A stretch of 64,000 bases of DNA from Hyperoodon ampullatus. Its lineage: Eukaryota; Chordata; Mammalia; Artiodactyla; Ziphiidae. A program made the position numbers and the translations under genes. The stretch is from contig CATKHW010000058.1 in NCBI GenBank assembly GCA_949752795.1, forward strand, positions 248,001-312,000, written 5' to 3'. Positions 1-10,434 of this stretch are shown one piece after another; within the stretch, counting starts at the first letter, position 1, and every line of letters begins with the position of its first letter. The notes beneath the pieces are model-generated. The model searched no databases. It worked only from the letters and a program-made list of their open reading frames with translations, and was not told where the DNA came from.

Positions 1-151
1 TCCCGGCAGGAAGAAGAATTAACCAAATTCTCAGCCACCCACCGGGAACCAGTATAGGTCCTGAACCAAAATTTTGGACTTGCGGTCAGCTCACCAAAAA
101 CGAGTTGAAAAATGGAGCTCAGGGGCACAGCAATTCACAAACTGGCCGAGT

Positions 152-157
152 AATAAA
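152..157 (+). promoter_or_regulatory. AATAAA hexamer, fixed in the unit
   Basis: AATAAA in the context GAGTAATAAAGG (GATTAATAAAGG in class C). It is a canonical polyadenylation hexamer by sequence, present once per 1,739 bp. In a moderately AT-rich repeat it could be chance, and nothing shows it is used. Confidence 0.2.
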
Positions 158-303
158 GGACAACTATCGTCCAAAAATCTGTTGAGGGAAGGCAACGAGG
201 CGGACTTGAAAGCGAGGCAGAATAGCAGGAAACAGATTTCAAGAGGTACGTTGGAATCGCCTTTAAAGCACAGGAAGAGGGGCACAACTTCGACAATGAT
301 GCA

Positions 304-377
304 CTTGGCCAAAAAGGGCGTATGCGTTTTCTCCTGAATATATTCAGGAGAAAACGCATACGCCCTTTTTGGCCAAG
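304..377. repeat. 74-bp perfect palindrome, no spacer (reference copy)
   Basis: The arms are 304-340 and 341-377. The left arm starts CTTGGCC, an A5 run and GGGCG, and the centre is AATA/TATT. I checked the reverse complement base by base: all 37 pairs match, and the next outer pair (A303, C378) does not. As single-stranded DNA or RNA it would fold into a 37-bp hairpin with only the unavoidable few-base turn. The three-fold AAGC run (375-386) starts inside the arm and continues past its right edge. No clear target-site duplication flanks it, so I do not call it a foldback transposon. Confidence 0.98.
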
Positions 378-391
378 CAAGCAAGCGGGCA

Positions 392-399
392 ATGCAAAT
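392..399 (+). promoter_or_regulatory. Perfect octamer motif ATGCAAAT
   Basis: ATGCAAAT is the canonical POU-family (Oct) binding octamer. It starts 15 bp after the palindrome and I saw it in every unit, including diverged M28. Binding is an inference from the motif only. Constancy may simply reflect array homogenisation, since much of the flanking sequence is equally constant. Confidence 0.3.
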
Positions 400-981
400 C
401 TGCACTACAAAGAAGTATCACTTCCCACCGGTCAAAAGGGACATCCACAAAATGTGTAAGAACAAGAAAGGCAAGACAGGCCCTGGAGAACAGGGAGCCT
501 TGTTATGCTGATGGGCGGGATGTAAATTGCCAACTTCCTCTCTGGAGGAGTGCATTCTGTTCCCTAAAACAAGTAAAGAACAGAGCTACAGAGCTAAGGG
601 CACTACCAGTCTAGGGAATATACCTTGGGAAAACTGAAAATCAATAAGACAGAGCCACCCCAAAATTTAGGGCTGCACTGCATACAAGGACCTCAACTTG
701 GATACACCTTAAGTATCCCAGAAAATATAAACATGGTTCAAAAAATTGTGGTACTTACGTACGATGGAATATCCCTCAGCCATGAAATCAATGTCATAAG
801 ACCAGTAGCAGCAAAATGGGTGGATTCAGGTACGATGATTCTAAGTGAAATAAGTCACACAGAAAAAGAAACTTATCATAAGATATCACTTATGAAGATC
901 CTGTAAACATGGCTACACTTGAACTGAGTTAGGAAAGAGAACAGTGTCTCACATTTAGAAAACACTCTTATACCTGCTTAA

Positions 982-1000
982 GGGGGAAGGAGAGGTGGGG
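982..1000 (+). other. G-rich polypurine tract
   Basis: A run of G5, AA, GG, AGA, GG, T and G4, conserved in every unit. It has four G-runs of at least two, so a two-layer quadruplex is possible. It also resembles a retroviral polypurine tract because TG follows directly at 1001-1002. Both readings are weak. Confidence 0.3.
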
Positions 1001-1235
1001 TGATGCATAAAACCAGAGTTTGATATAAGCACAGGTACCGTTCCAAAAACCAACTATGGAATAGACAAGACCTACACCGTCTTCAGTGAAAGGGACTCAA
1101 AACCCCATATTTCACGCAGAGGAAAATATCTGACTAGTAAGAATCTTAAAACCTATGTATTGATATGTCTCCGTAAGGGAATCAAGTGTGTCTAGACTGG
1201 CATAAACATGGCAGCGAGAATCAGCTCAAACCCAC

Positions 1236-1245
1236 TATAAAAAGG
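1236..1245 (+). promoter_or_regulatory. TATA-box-like TATAAAAAGG
   Basis: TATAAAAAGG fits the TATA consensus well and is conserved in all units in the context CCCACTATAAAAAGG. If active, transcription would start about 30 bp downstream, read across the next unit and meet that unit's AATAAA some 655 bp further on. No transcript evidence exists in the sequence itself. Confidence 0.3.
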
Positions 1246-1262
1246 AATTTCAAAAACAAAAC

Positions 1263-1269
1263 AAAAAAA
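1263..1269 (+). repeat. A7 run, the unit's main indel site
   Basis: Seven A in the stretch CAAAACAAAAAAAC. It is eight in M29 (49953-49960) and M34 (58649-58656), and five followed by CC in M27 (46477-46481). M30 and M32 have six A followed by CC with no length change. Three of the four net length changes in the window fall here. Confidence 0.9.
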
Positions 1270-1652
1270 CTGGGAAATTCTTTACAATTCCTTCAGGGTC
1301 TCTGATGAAATCTAGAATGACCCTATCTACAACGACAGCTGGATGTGGCATAAGGAGGGACACTTGGGACTGAGACGATTGGTGAGATTGGGTGAGCAAA
1401 TGCAGACCCTTTAAAGCAATAATGCATGGCACCCATTCCATGGGTCCAAACTCTCCAGGTTGAAGGGAATATTACTACAGCTATAACATGTGCAGGAAAC
1501 CTAGAAAACGGACACACTGTGAATACGAAAGGTTTCTAAAACTCAACGCATAGTCCCTCTCCTGGTGCTCCGGTTTGACTTTCCGTCTGCTTTACTATCA
1601 ACCTCCCAACTTGGAGAGACAGCGCCTTTAACCTCTTGGTTCGCACAGGTTG

Positions 1653-1657
1653 CCAAT
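1653..1657 (+). promoter_or_regulatory. CCAAT motif 1 inside TGCCAATTTGGCA
   Basis: CCAAT within a short dyad TGCCAA-T-TTGGCA. It is not the spaced NFI site, because the half-sites face outward with a one-base gap. Present in every complete unit and 35 bp before the second CCAAT. Confidence 0.2.
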
Positions 1658-1687
1658 TTGGCAGAGGATGAAAGGGAAGAGGGAGAA

Positions 1688-1692
1688 CCAAT
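1688..1692 (+). promoter_or_regulatory. CCAAT motif 2 (AACCAATGAG)
   Basis: AACCAATGAG fits the NF-Y pattern RRCCAATSR. Together with motif 1 it forms a fixed pair 35 bp apart in the best conserved 3' part of the unit. Function is unproven. Confidence 0.25.
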
Positions 1693-1739
1693 GAGAGAGT
1701 AGCTGTTAGGCATTTGGACGGGCACATATCACTGTAATT

Positions 1740-3478
1740 TCCCGGCAGGAAGAATAATTAACCAAATTCTCAGCCACCCACCGGGAACCAGTATAGGTCC
1801 TGAACCAAAATTTTGGACTTGCGGTCAGCTCACCAAAAACGAGTTGAAAAATGGAGCTCAGGGGCACAGCAATTCACAAACTGGCCGAGTAATAAAGGAC
1901 AACTATTGTCCAAAAATCTGTTGAGGGAAGGCAACGAGGCGGACTTGAAAGCGAGGCAGAATAGCAGGAAACAGATTTCAAGAGGTACGTTGGAATCGCC
2001 TTTAAAGCACAGGAAGAGGGGCACAACTTCGACAATGATGCACTTGGCCAAAAAGGGCGTATGCGTTTTCTCCTGAATATATTCAGGAGAAAACGCATAC
2101 GCCCTTTTTGGCCAAGCAAGCAAGCGGGCAATGCAAATCTGCACTACAAAGAAGTATCACTTCCCACCGGTCAAAAGGGACATCCACAAAATGTGTAAGA
2201 ACAAGAAAGGCAAGACAGGCCCTGGAGAACAGGGAGCCTTGTTATGCTGATGGGCGGGATGTAAATTGCCAACTGCCTCTCTGGAGGAGTGCATTCTGTT
2301 CCCTAAAACAAGTAAAGAACAGAGCTACAGAGCCAAGGGCACTACCAGTCTAGGGAATATACCCTGGGAAAACTGAAAATCAATAAGACAGAGCCACCCC
2401 AAAATTTAGGGCTGCACTGCATACAAGGACCTCAACTTGGATACACCTTAAGTATCCCAGAAAATATAAACATAGTTCAAAAAATTGTGGTACTTACATA
2501 CGATGGAATATCCCTCAGCCATGAAATCAATGTCATAACACCAGTAGCAGCAAAATGGGTGGATTCAGGTACGATGATTCTAAGTGAAATAAGTCATACA
2601 GAAAAAGAAACTTATCATAAGATATCACTTATGAAGATCCTGTAAACATGGCTACACTTGAACTGAGTTAGGAAAGAGAACAGTGTCTCACATTTAGAAA
2701 ACACTCTTATACCTGCTTAAGGGGGAAGGAGAGGTGGGGTGATGCATAAAACCAGAGTTTGATATAAGCACAGGTACCGTTCCAAAAACCAACTATGGAA
2801 TAGACAAGACCTACACCGTCCTCAGTGAAAGGGACTCAAAACCCCATATTTCCCGCAGAGGAAAGTATCTGACTAGTAAGAATCTTAAAACCTATGTATT
2901 GATATGTCTCCGTAAGGGAATCAAGTGTGTCTAGACTGGCATAAACATGGCAGCGAGAATCAGCTCAAACCCACTATAAAAAGGAATTTCAAAAACAAAA
3001 CAAAAAAACTGGGAAATTCTTTACAATTCCTTCAGGGTCTCTGATGAAAGCTGGAATGACCCTATCTACAACGACAGCTGGATATGGCATAAGGAGGGAC
3101 ACTTGGGACTGAGACGATTGGTGAGATTGGGTGAGCAAATGCAGACCCTTTAAAGCAATAATGCATGGCACCCATTCCATGGGTCCGAACTCTCCAGGTT
3201 GAAGGGAATATTACTACAGCTATAACATGTGCTGGAAACCTAGGGAACGGACACACTGTGAATACGAAAGCTTTCTAAAACTCCACGCATAGTCCCTCTC
3301 CTGGTGCTCCGGTTTGACTTTCCGTCTTCTTTACTATCAACCTCCCAACTTGGAGAGACAGCCCCTTTAACATCTTGGTTCGCACAGGTTGCCAATTTGG
3401 CAGAGAATGAAAGGGAAGAGGGAGAACCAATGAGAGAGTAGCTGTTAGGCATTTGGACGGGCACATATCACTGTAATT
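1740..3478 (+). repeat. Satellite unit M2, class A (subtype b)
   Basis: Palindrome at 2043-2116, perfect. Subtype b markers, shared with M4 and M5, are ATACCCTGGG, ACATAGTTC, GGATATGGCAT, GTGCTGGAAACC and CTCCACGCAT. Differences from M4 and M5 include CATAACACC, GTCATACAG and a TTCTTTACTATC site, so M2 is an older or separately drifted relative of that pair. CTATTGTCC near 1904 is a CpG transition. Confidence 0.97.
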
Positions 3479-5217
3479 TCCCGGCAGGAAGAAGAATTAA
3501 CCAAATTCTCAGCCACCCACCGGGAACCAGTATAGGTCCTGAACCAAAATTTTGGACTTGCGGTCAGCTCACCAAAAACAAGTTGAAAAATGGAGCTCAG
3601 GGGCACAGCAATTCACAAACTGGCCGAGTAATAAAGGACAACTATCGTCCAAAAATCTGTTGAGGGAAGGCAACGAGGCGGACTTGAAAGCGAGGCAGAA
3701 TAGCAGGAAACAGATTTCAAGAGGTACGTTGGAATCGCCTTTAAAGCACAGGAAGAGGGGCACAACTTCGACAATGATGCACTTGGCCAAAAAGGGCGTA
3801 TGCGTTTTCTCCTGAATATATTCAGGAGAAAACGCATACGCCCTTTTTGGCCAAGCAAGCAAGCGGGCAATGCAAATCTGCACTACAAAGAAGTATCACT
3901 TCCCAACAGTCAAAGGGGACATCCACAAAATGTGTAAGAACAAGAAAGGCAAGACAGGCCCTGGAGAACAGGGAGCCTTGTTATGCTGATGGGCGGGATG
4001 TAAATTGCCAACTGCCTCTCTGGAGGAGTGCATTCTGTTCCCTAAAACAAGTAAAGAACAGAGCTACAGAGCCAAGGGCACTACCAGTCTAGGGAATATA
4101 CCTTGGGAAAACTGAAAATCAATAAGACAGAGCCACCCCAAAATTTAGGGCTGCACTGCATACAAGGATCTCAACTTGGATACACCTTAAGTATCCCAGA
4201 AAATATAAACATGGTTCAAAAAATTGTGGTACTTACGTACGATGGAATATCCCTCAGCCATGAAATCAATGTCATAAGACCAGTAGCAGCAAAATGGGTG
4301 GATTCAGGTACGATGATTCTAAGTGAAATAAGTCACACAGAAAAAGAAACTTATCATAAGATATCACTTATGAAGATCCTGTAAACATGGCTACACTTGA
4401 ACTGAGTTAGAAAAGAGAACAGTGTCTCACATTTAGAAAACACTCTTATACCTGCTTAAGGGGGAAGGAGAGGTGGGGTGATGCATAAAACCAGAGTTTG
4501 ATATAAGCACAGGTACCGTTCCAAAAACCAACTAAGGAATAGACAAGACCTACAACGTCCTCAGTGAAAGGGACTCAAAACCCCATATTTCCCGCAGAGG
4601 AAAATATCTGACTAGTAAGAATCTTAAAACCTATGTATTGATATGTCTCCGTAAGGGAATCAAGTGTGTCTAGACTGGCATAAACATGGCAGCGAGAATC
4701 AGCTCAAACCCACTATAAAAAGGAATTACAAAAACAAAACAAAAAAACTGGGAAATTCTTTACAATTCCTTCAGGGTCTCTGATGAAAGCTGGAATGACC
4801 CTATCTACAACGACAGCTGGATGTGGCATAAGGAGGGACACTTGGGACTGAGATGATTGGTGAGATTGGGTGAGCAAATGCAGACCCTTTAAAGCAATAA
4901 TGCATGGCACCCATTCCATGGGTCCGAACTCTCCAGGTTGAAGGGAATATTACTACAGCTATAACATGTGCGGGAAACCTAGAGAACGGACACACTGTGA
5001 ATACGAAAGGTTTCTAAAACTCAACGCATAGTCCCTCTCCTGGTGCTCCGGTTTGACTTTCCGTCTGCTTTACTATCAACCTCCCAACTTGGAGAGACAG
5101 CCCCTTTAACCTCTTGGTTCGCACAGGTTGCCAATTTGGCAGAGGATGAAAGGGAAGAGGGAGAACCAATGAGAGAGTAGCTGTTAGGCATTTGGACGGG
5201 CACATATCACTCTAATT
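3479..5217 (+). repeat. Satellite unit M3, class A (subtype c)
   Basis: Palindrome at 3782-3855, perfect. Subtype c markers, shared with M6, are CCCAACAGTCAAAGGGG, AAGGATCTCAAC, CTAAGGAATAG, CTACAACGTCC and GGAATTACAAAA. Private changes include AAAACAAGTTG near 3575 and GAGATGATTGG near 4850. Confidence 0.97.
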
Positions 5218-6956
5218 TCCCGGCAGGAAGAAGAATTAACCAAATTCTCAGCCACCCACCGGGAACCAGTATAGGTCCTGAACCAAAATTTTGGACTTGC
5301 GGTCAGCTCACCAAAAACGAGTTGAAAACTGGAGCTCAGGGGCACAGCAATTCACAAACTGGCCGAGTAATAAAGGACAACTATCGTCCAAAAATCTGTT
5401 GAGGGAAGGCAACGAGGCGGACTTGAAAGCGAGGCAGAATAGCAGGAAACAGATTTCAAGAGGTACGTTGGAATCGCCTTTAAAGCACAGGAAGAGGGGC
5501 ACAACTTCGACAATGATGCACTTGGCCAAAAAGGGCGTATGCGTTTTCTCCTGAATATATTCAGGAGAAAACGCATACGCCCTTTTTGGCCAAGCAAGCA
5601 AGCGGGCAATGCAAATCTGCACTACAAAGAAGTATCACTTCCCACCGGTCAAAAGGGACATCCACAAAATGTGTAAGAACAAGAAAGGCAAGACAGGCCC
5701 TGGAGAACAGGGAGCCTTGTTATGCTGATGGGCGGGATGTAAATTGCCAACTGCCTCTCTGGAGGAGTGCATTCTGTTCCCTAAAACAAGTAAAGAACAG
5801 AGCTACAGAGCCAAGGGCACTACCAGTCTAGGGAATATACCCTGGGAAAACTGAAAATCAATAAGACAGAGCCACCCCAAAATTTAGGGCTGCACTCCAT
5901 ACAAGGACCTCAACTTGGATACACCTTAAGTATCCCAGAAAATATAAACATAGTTCAAAAAATTGTGGTACTTACATACGATGGAATATCCCTCAGCCAT
6001 GAAATCAATGTCATAAGACCAGTAGCAGCAAAATGGGTGGATTCAGGTACGATGATTCTAAGTGAAATAAGTCACACAGAAAAAGAAACTTATCATAAGA
6101 TATCACTTATGAAGATCCTGTAAACATGGCTACACTTGAACTGAGTTAGGAAAGAGAACAGTGTCTCACATTTAGAAAACACTCTTATACCTGCTTAAGG
6201 GGGAAGGAGAGGTGGGGTGATGCATAAAACCAGAGTTTGATATAAGCACAGGTACCGTTCCAAAAACCAACTATGGAATAGACAAGACCTACACCGTCCT
6301 CAGTGAAAGGGACTCAAAACCCCATATTTCCCGCAGAGGAAAGTATCTGACTAGTAAGAATCTTAAAACCTATGTATTGATATGTCTCCGTAAGGGAATC
6401 AAGTGTGTCTAGACTGGCATAAACATGGCAGCGAGAATCAGCTCAAACCCACTATAAAAAGGAATTTCAAAAACAAAACAAAAAAACTGGGAAATTCTTT
6501 ACAATTCCTTCAGGGTCTCTGATGAAAGCTGGAATGACCCTATCTACAACGACAGCTGGATATGGCATAAGGAGGGACACTTGGGACTGAGACGATTGGT
6601 GAGATTGGGTGAGCAAATGCAGACCCTTTAAAGCAATAATGCATGGCACCCATTCCATGGGTCCGAACTCTCCAGGTTGAAGGGAATATTACTACAGCTA
6701 TAACATGTGCTGGAAACCTAGGGAACGGACACACTGTGAATACGAAAGCTTTCTAAAACTCCACGCATAGTCCCTCTCCTGGTGCTCCGGTTTGACTTTC
6801 CGTCTGCTTTACTATCAACCTCCCAACTTGGAGAGACAGCCCCTTTAACATCTTGGTTCGCACAGGTTGCCAATTTGGCAGAGGATGAAAGGGAAGAGGG
6901 AGAACCAATGAGAGAGTAGCTGTTAGGCATTTGGACGGGCACATATCACTGTAATT
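5218..6956 (+). repeat. Satellite unit M4, class A (subtype b)
   Basis: Palindrome at 5521-5594, perfect. It carries GAAAACTGGAGC and GCACTCCATAC, found only in M4 and M5, plus the general subtype b markers. At every variable site I compared, M4 equals M5, so the two are a very recent tandem duplication. Confidence 0.97.
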
Positions 6957-8695
6957 TCCCGGCAGGAAGAAGAATTAACCAAATTCTCAGCCACCCACCG
7001 GGAACCAGTATAGGTCCTGAACCAAAATTTTGGACTTGCGGTCAGCTCACCAAAAACGAGTTGAAAACTGGAGCTCAGGGGCACAGCAATTCACAAACTG
7101 GCCGAGTAATAAAGGACAACTATCGTCCAAAAATCTGTTGAGGGAAGGCAACGAGGCGGACTTGAAAGCGAGGCAGAATAGCAGGAAACAGATTTCAAGA
7201 GGTACGTTGGAATCGCCTTTAAAGCACAGGAAGAGGGGCACAACTTCGACAATGATGCACTTGGCCAAAAAGGGCGTATGCGTTTTCTCCTGAATATATT
7301 CAGGAGAAAACGCATACGCCCTTTTTGGCCAAGCAAGCAAGCGGGCAATGCAAATCTGCACTACAAAGAAGTATCACTTCCCACCGGTCAAAAGGGACAT
7401 CCACAAAATGTGTAAGAACAAGAAAGGCAAGACAGGCCCTGGAGAACAGGGAGCCTTGTTATGCTGATGGGCGGGATGTAAATTGCCAACTGCCTCTCTG
7501 GAGGAGTGCATTCTGTTCCCTAAAACAAGTAAAGAACAGAGCTACAGAGCCAAGGGCACTACCAGTCTAGGGAATATACCCTGGGAAAACTGAAAATCAA
7601 TAAGACAGAGCCACCCCAAAATTTAGGGCTGCACTCCATACAAGGACCTCAACTTGGATACACCTTAAGTATCCCAGAAAATATAAACATAGTTCAAAAA
7701 ATTGTGGTACTTACATACGATGGAATATCCCTCAGCCATGAAATCAATGTCATAAGACCAGTAGCAGCAAAATGGGTGGATTCAGGTACGATGATTCTAA
7801 GTGAAATAAGTCACACAGAAAAAGAAACTTATCATAAGATATCACTTATGAAGATCCTGTAAACATGGCTACACTTGAACTGAGTTAGGAAAGAGAACAG
7901 TGTCTCACATTTAGAAAACACTCTTATACCTGCTTAAGGGGGAAGGAGAGGTGGGGTGATGCATAAAACCAGAGTTTGATATAAGCACAGGTACCGTTCC
8001 AAAAACCAACTATGGAATAGACAAGACCTACACCGTCCTCAGTGAAAGGGACTCAAAACCCCATATTTCCCGCAGAGGAAAGTATCTGACTAGTAAGAAT
8101 CTTAAAACCTATGTATTGATATGTCTCCGTAAGGGAATCAAGTGTGTCTAGACTGGCATAAACATGGCAGCGAGAATCAGCTCAAACCCACTATAAAAAG
8201 GAATTTCAAAAACAAAACAAAAAAACTGGGAAATTCTTTACAATTCCTTCAGGGTCTCTGATGAAAGCTGGAATGACCCTATCTACAACGACAGCTGGAT
8301 ATGGCATAAGGAGGGACACTTGGGACTGAGACGATTGGTGAGATTGGGTGAGCAAATGCAGACCCTTTAAAGCAATAATGCATGGCACCCATTCCATGGG
8401 TCCGAACTCTCCAGGTTGAAGGGAATATTACTACAGCTATAACATGTGCTGGAAACCTAGGGAACGGACACACTGTGAATACGAAAGCTTTCTAAAACTC
8501 CACGCATAGTCCCTCTCCTGGTGCTCCGGTTTGACTTTCCGTCTGCTTTACTATCAACCTCCCAACTTGGAGAGACAGCCCCTTTAACATCTTGGTTCGC
8601 ACAGGTTGCCAATTTGGCAGAGGATGAAAGGGAAGAGGGAGAACCAATGAGAGAGTAGCTGTTAGGCATTTGGACGGGCACATATCACTGTAATT
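6957..8695 (+). repeat. Satellite unit M5, class A (subtype b)
   Basis: Palindrome at 7260-7333, perfect. It matches M4 at all sites compared, including the two private markers GAAAACTGGAGC and GCACTCCATAC. A full alignment was not done, so a few differences could have been missed. Confidence 0.97.
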
Positions 8696-10434
8696 TCCCG
8701 GCAGGAAGAAGAATTAACCAAATTCTCAGCCACCCACCGGGAACCAGTATAGGTCCTGAACCAAAATTTTGGACTTGCGGTCAGCTCACCAAAAACGAGT
8801 TGAAAAATGGAGCTCAGGGGCACAGCAATTCACAAACTGGCCGAGTAATAAAGGACAACTATCGTCCAAAAATCTGTTGAGCGAAGGCAACGAGGCGGAC
8901 TTGAAAGCGAGGCAGAATAGCAGGAAACAGATTTCAAGAGGTACGTTGGAATCGCCTTTAAAGCACAGGAAGAGGGGCACAACTTCGACAATGATGCACT
9001 TGGCCAAAAAGGGCGTATGCGTTTTCTCCTGAATATATTCAGGAGAAAACGCATACGCCCTTTTTGGCCAAGCAAGCAAGCGGGCAATGCAAATCTGCAC
9101 TACAAAGAAGTATCACTTCCCAACAGTCAAAGGGGACATCCACAAAATGTGTAAGAACAAGAAAGGCAAGACAGGCCCTGGAGAACAGGGAGCCTTGTTA
9201 TGCTGATGGGCGGGATGTAAATTGCCAACTGCCTCTCTGGAGGAGTGCATTCTGTTCCCTAAAACAAGTAAAGAACAGAGCTACAGAGCCAAGGGCACTA
9301 CCAGTCTAGGGAATATACCTTGGGAAAACTGAAAATCAATAAGACAGAGCCACCCCAAAATTTAGGGCTGCACTGCATACAAGGATCTCAACTTGGATAC
9401 ACCTTAAGTATCCCAGAAAATATAAACATGGTTCAAAAAATTGTGGTACTTACGTACGATGGAATATCCCTCAGCCATGAAATCAATGTCATAAGACCAG
9501 TAGCAGCAAAATGGGTGGATTCAGGTACGATGATTCTAAGTGAAATAAGTCACACAGAAAAAGAAACTTATCATAAGATATCACTTATGAAGATCCTGTA
9601 AACATGGCTACACTTGAACTGAGTTAGGAAAGAGAACAGTGTCTCACATTTAGAAAACACTCTTATACCTGCTTAAGGGGGAAGGAGAGGTGGGGTGATG
9701 CATAAAACCAGAGTTTGATATAAGCACAGGTACCGTTCCAAAAACCAACTAAGGAATAGACAAGACCTACAACGTCCTCAGTGAAAGGGACTCAAAACCC
9801 CATATTTCCCGCAGAGGAAAATATCTGACTAGTAAGAATCTTAAAACCTATGTATTGATATGTCTCCGTAAGGGAATCAAGTGTGTCTAGACTGGCATAA
9901 ACATGGCAGCGAGAATCAGCTCAAACCCACTATAAAAAGGAATTACAAAAACAAAACAAAAAAACTGGGAAATTCTTTACAATTCCTTCAGGGTCTCTGA
10001 TGAAAGCTGGAATGACCCTATCTACAACGACAGCTGGATGTGGCATAAAGAGGGACATTTGGGACTGAGACGATTGGTGAGATTGGGTGAGCAAATGCAG
10101 ACCCTTTAAAGCAATAATGCATGGCACCCATTCCATGGGTCCGAACTCTCCAGGTTGAAGGGAATATTACTACAGCTATAACATGTGCGGGAAACCTAGA
10201 GAACGGACACACTGTGAATACGAAAGGTTTCTAAAACTCAACGAATAAACCCTCTCCTGGTGCTCCGGATTGACTTTCCGGCTTCTTTACTATCAACCTC
10301 CCAACTTGGAGAGACAGCCCCTTTAACCTCTTGGTTCGCACAGGTTGCCAATTTGGCAGAGGATGAAAGGGAAGAGGGAGAACCAATGAGAGAGTAGCTG
10401 TTAGGCATTTGGACGGGCACATATCACTGTAATT
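8696..10434 (+). repeat. Satellite unit M6, class A (subtype c)
   Basis: Palindrome at 8999-9072, perfect. It shares all subtype c markers with M3, exactly three units upstream. Private changes cluster at its 3' end: AAAGAGGGACATTTGG near 10047, AACGAATAAACC near 10241 and CCGGATTGACTTTCCGGC near 10266. The left part is therefore more conserved than the right. Confidence 0.97.

Larger units (their letters stand above)
1..1739 (+). repeat. Satellite unit M1, class A (subtype a)
   Basis: Reference unit for the phase used here. Palindrome at 304-377, perfect. It shares the rare CAACTTCCTC variant with M7, whereas other units read CAACTGCCTC. Private changes include GAGCTAAGGG near 594, TCTAGAATGA near 1311 and GCGCCTTTAA near 1623. 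The left edge of the window falls at the chosen unit start, so the true boundary of the array is not seen. Confidence 0.97.
5218..8695. repeat. Recent single-unit tandem duplication M4-M5
   Basis: Two adjacent 1,739-bp units that agree at every variable site compared, including two markers found nowhere else (GAAAACTGGAGC, GCACTCCATAC). Unequal exchange in one step explains them. An assembly duplication cannot be excluded from sequence alone. Confidence 0.85.

Noticed and set aside
304..377. Palindrome as a bacterial intrinsic terminator
   Set aside because: No T-run follows the stem, and all other evidence points to a vertebrate satellite.
304..377. Palindrome as an inserted foldback transposon
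   Set aside because: No target-site duplication is visible at its edges, and there are no copies outside this fixed position in the unit.
91..405. Recurrent minus-strand open frame of 104 codons, also 85-codon and plus-strand 81- and 87-codon frames in each unit
   Set aside because: The ones I checked start at GTG or TTG. They overlap each other on both strands around the palindrome, match no family I know, and change amino acids freely between copies. They repeat because the satellite repeats.
625..906. Plus-strand 93-codon open frame ending near the polypurine tract
   Set aside because: It starts with TTG, which is CTG in M2, M4 and M5. Its length is within chance for a unit of this size, and class differences alter residues without sparing them. 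No recognisable domain.
1638..1660. tRNA-like T-arm or Pol III B box (GGTTCGCAC flanked by CCTG/CAGG)
   Set aside because: It lacks the A after TTCG, has no A box or acceptor stem at the right distance, and the stem is weakened to CTTG in class A units.
1..1739. CENP-B box
   Set aside because: I scanned the TTCG and CGAA sites of a unit by eye on both strands. None has the rest of the required pattern (for example TTCGACAATGATGCAC and TTCGCACAGGTTGCC fail in the CGGG part).
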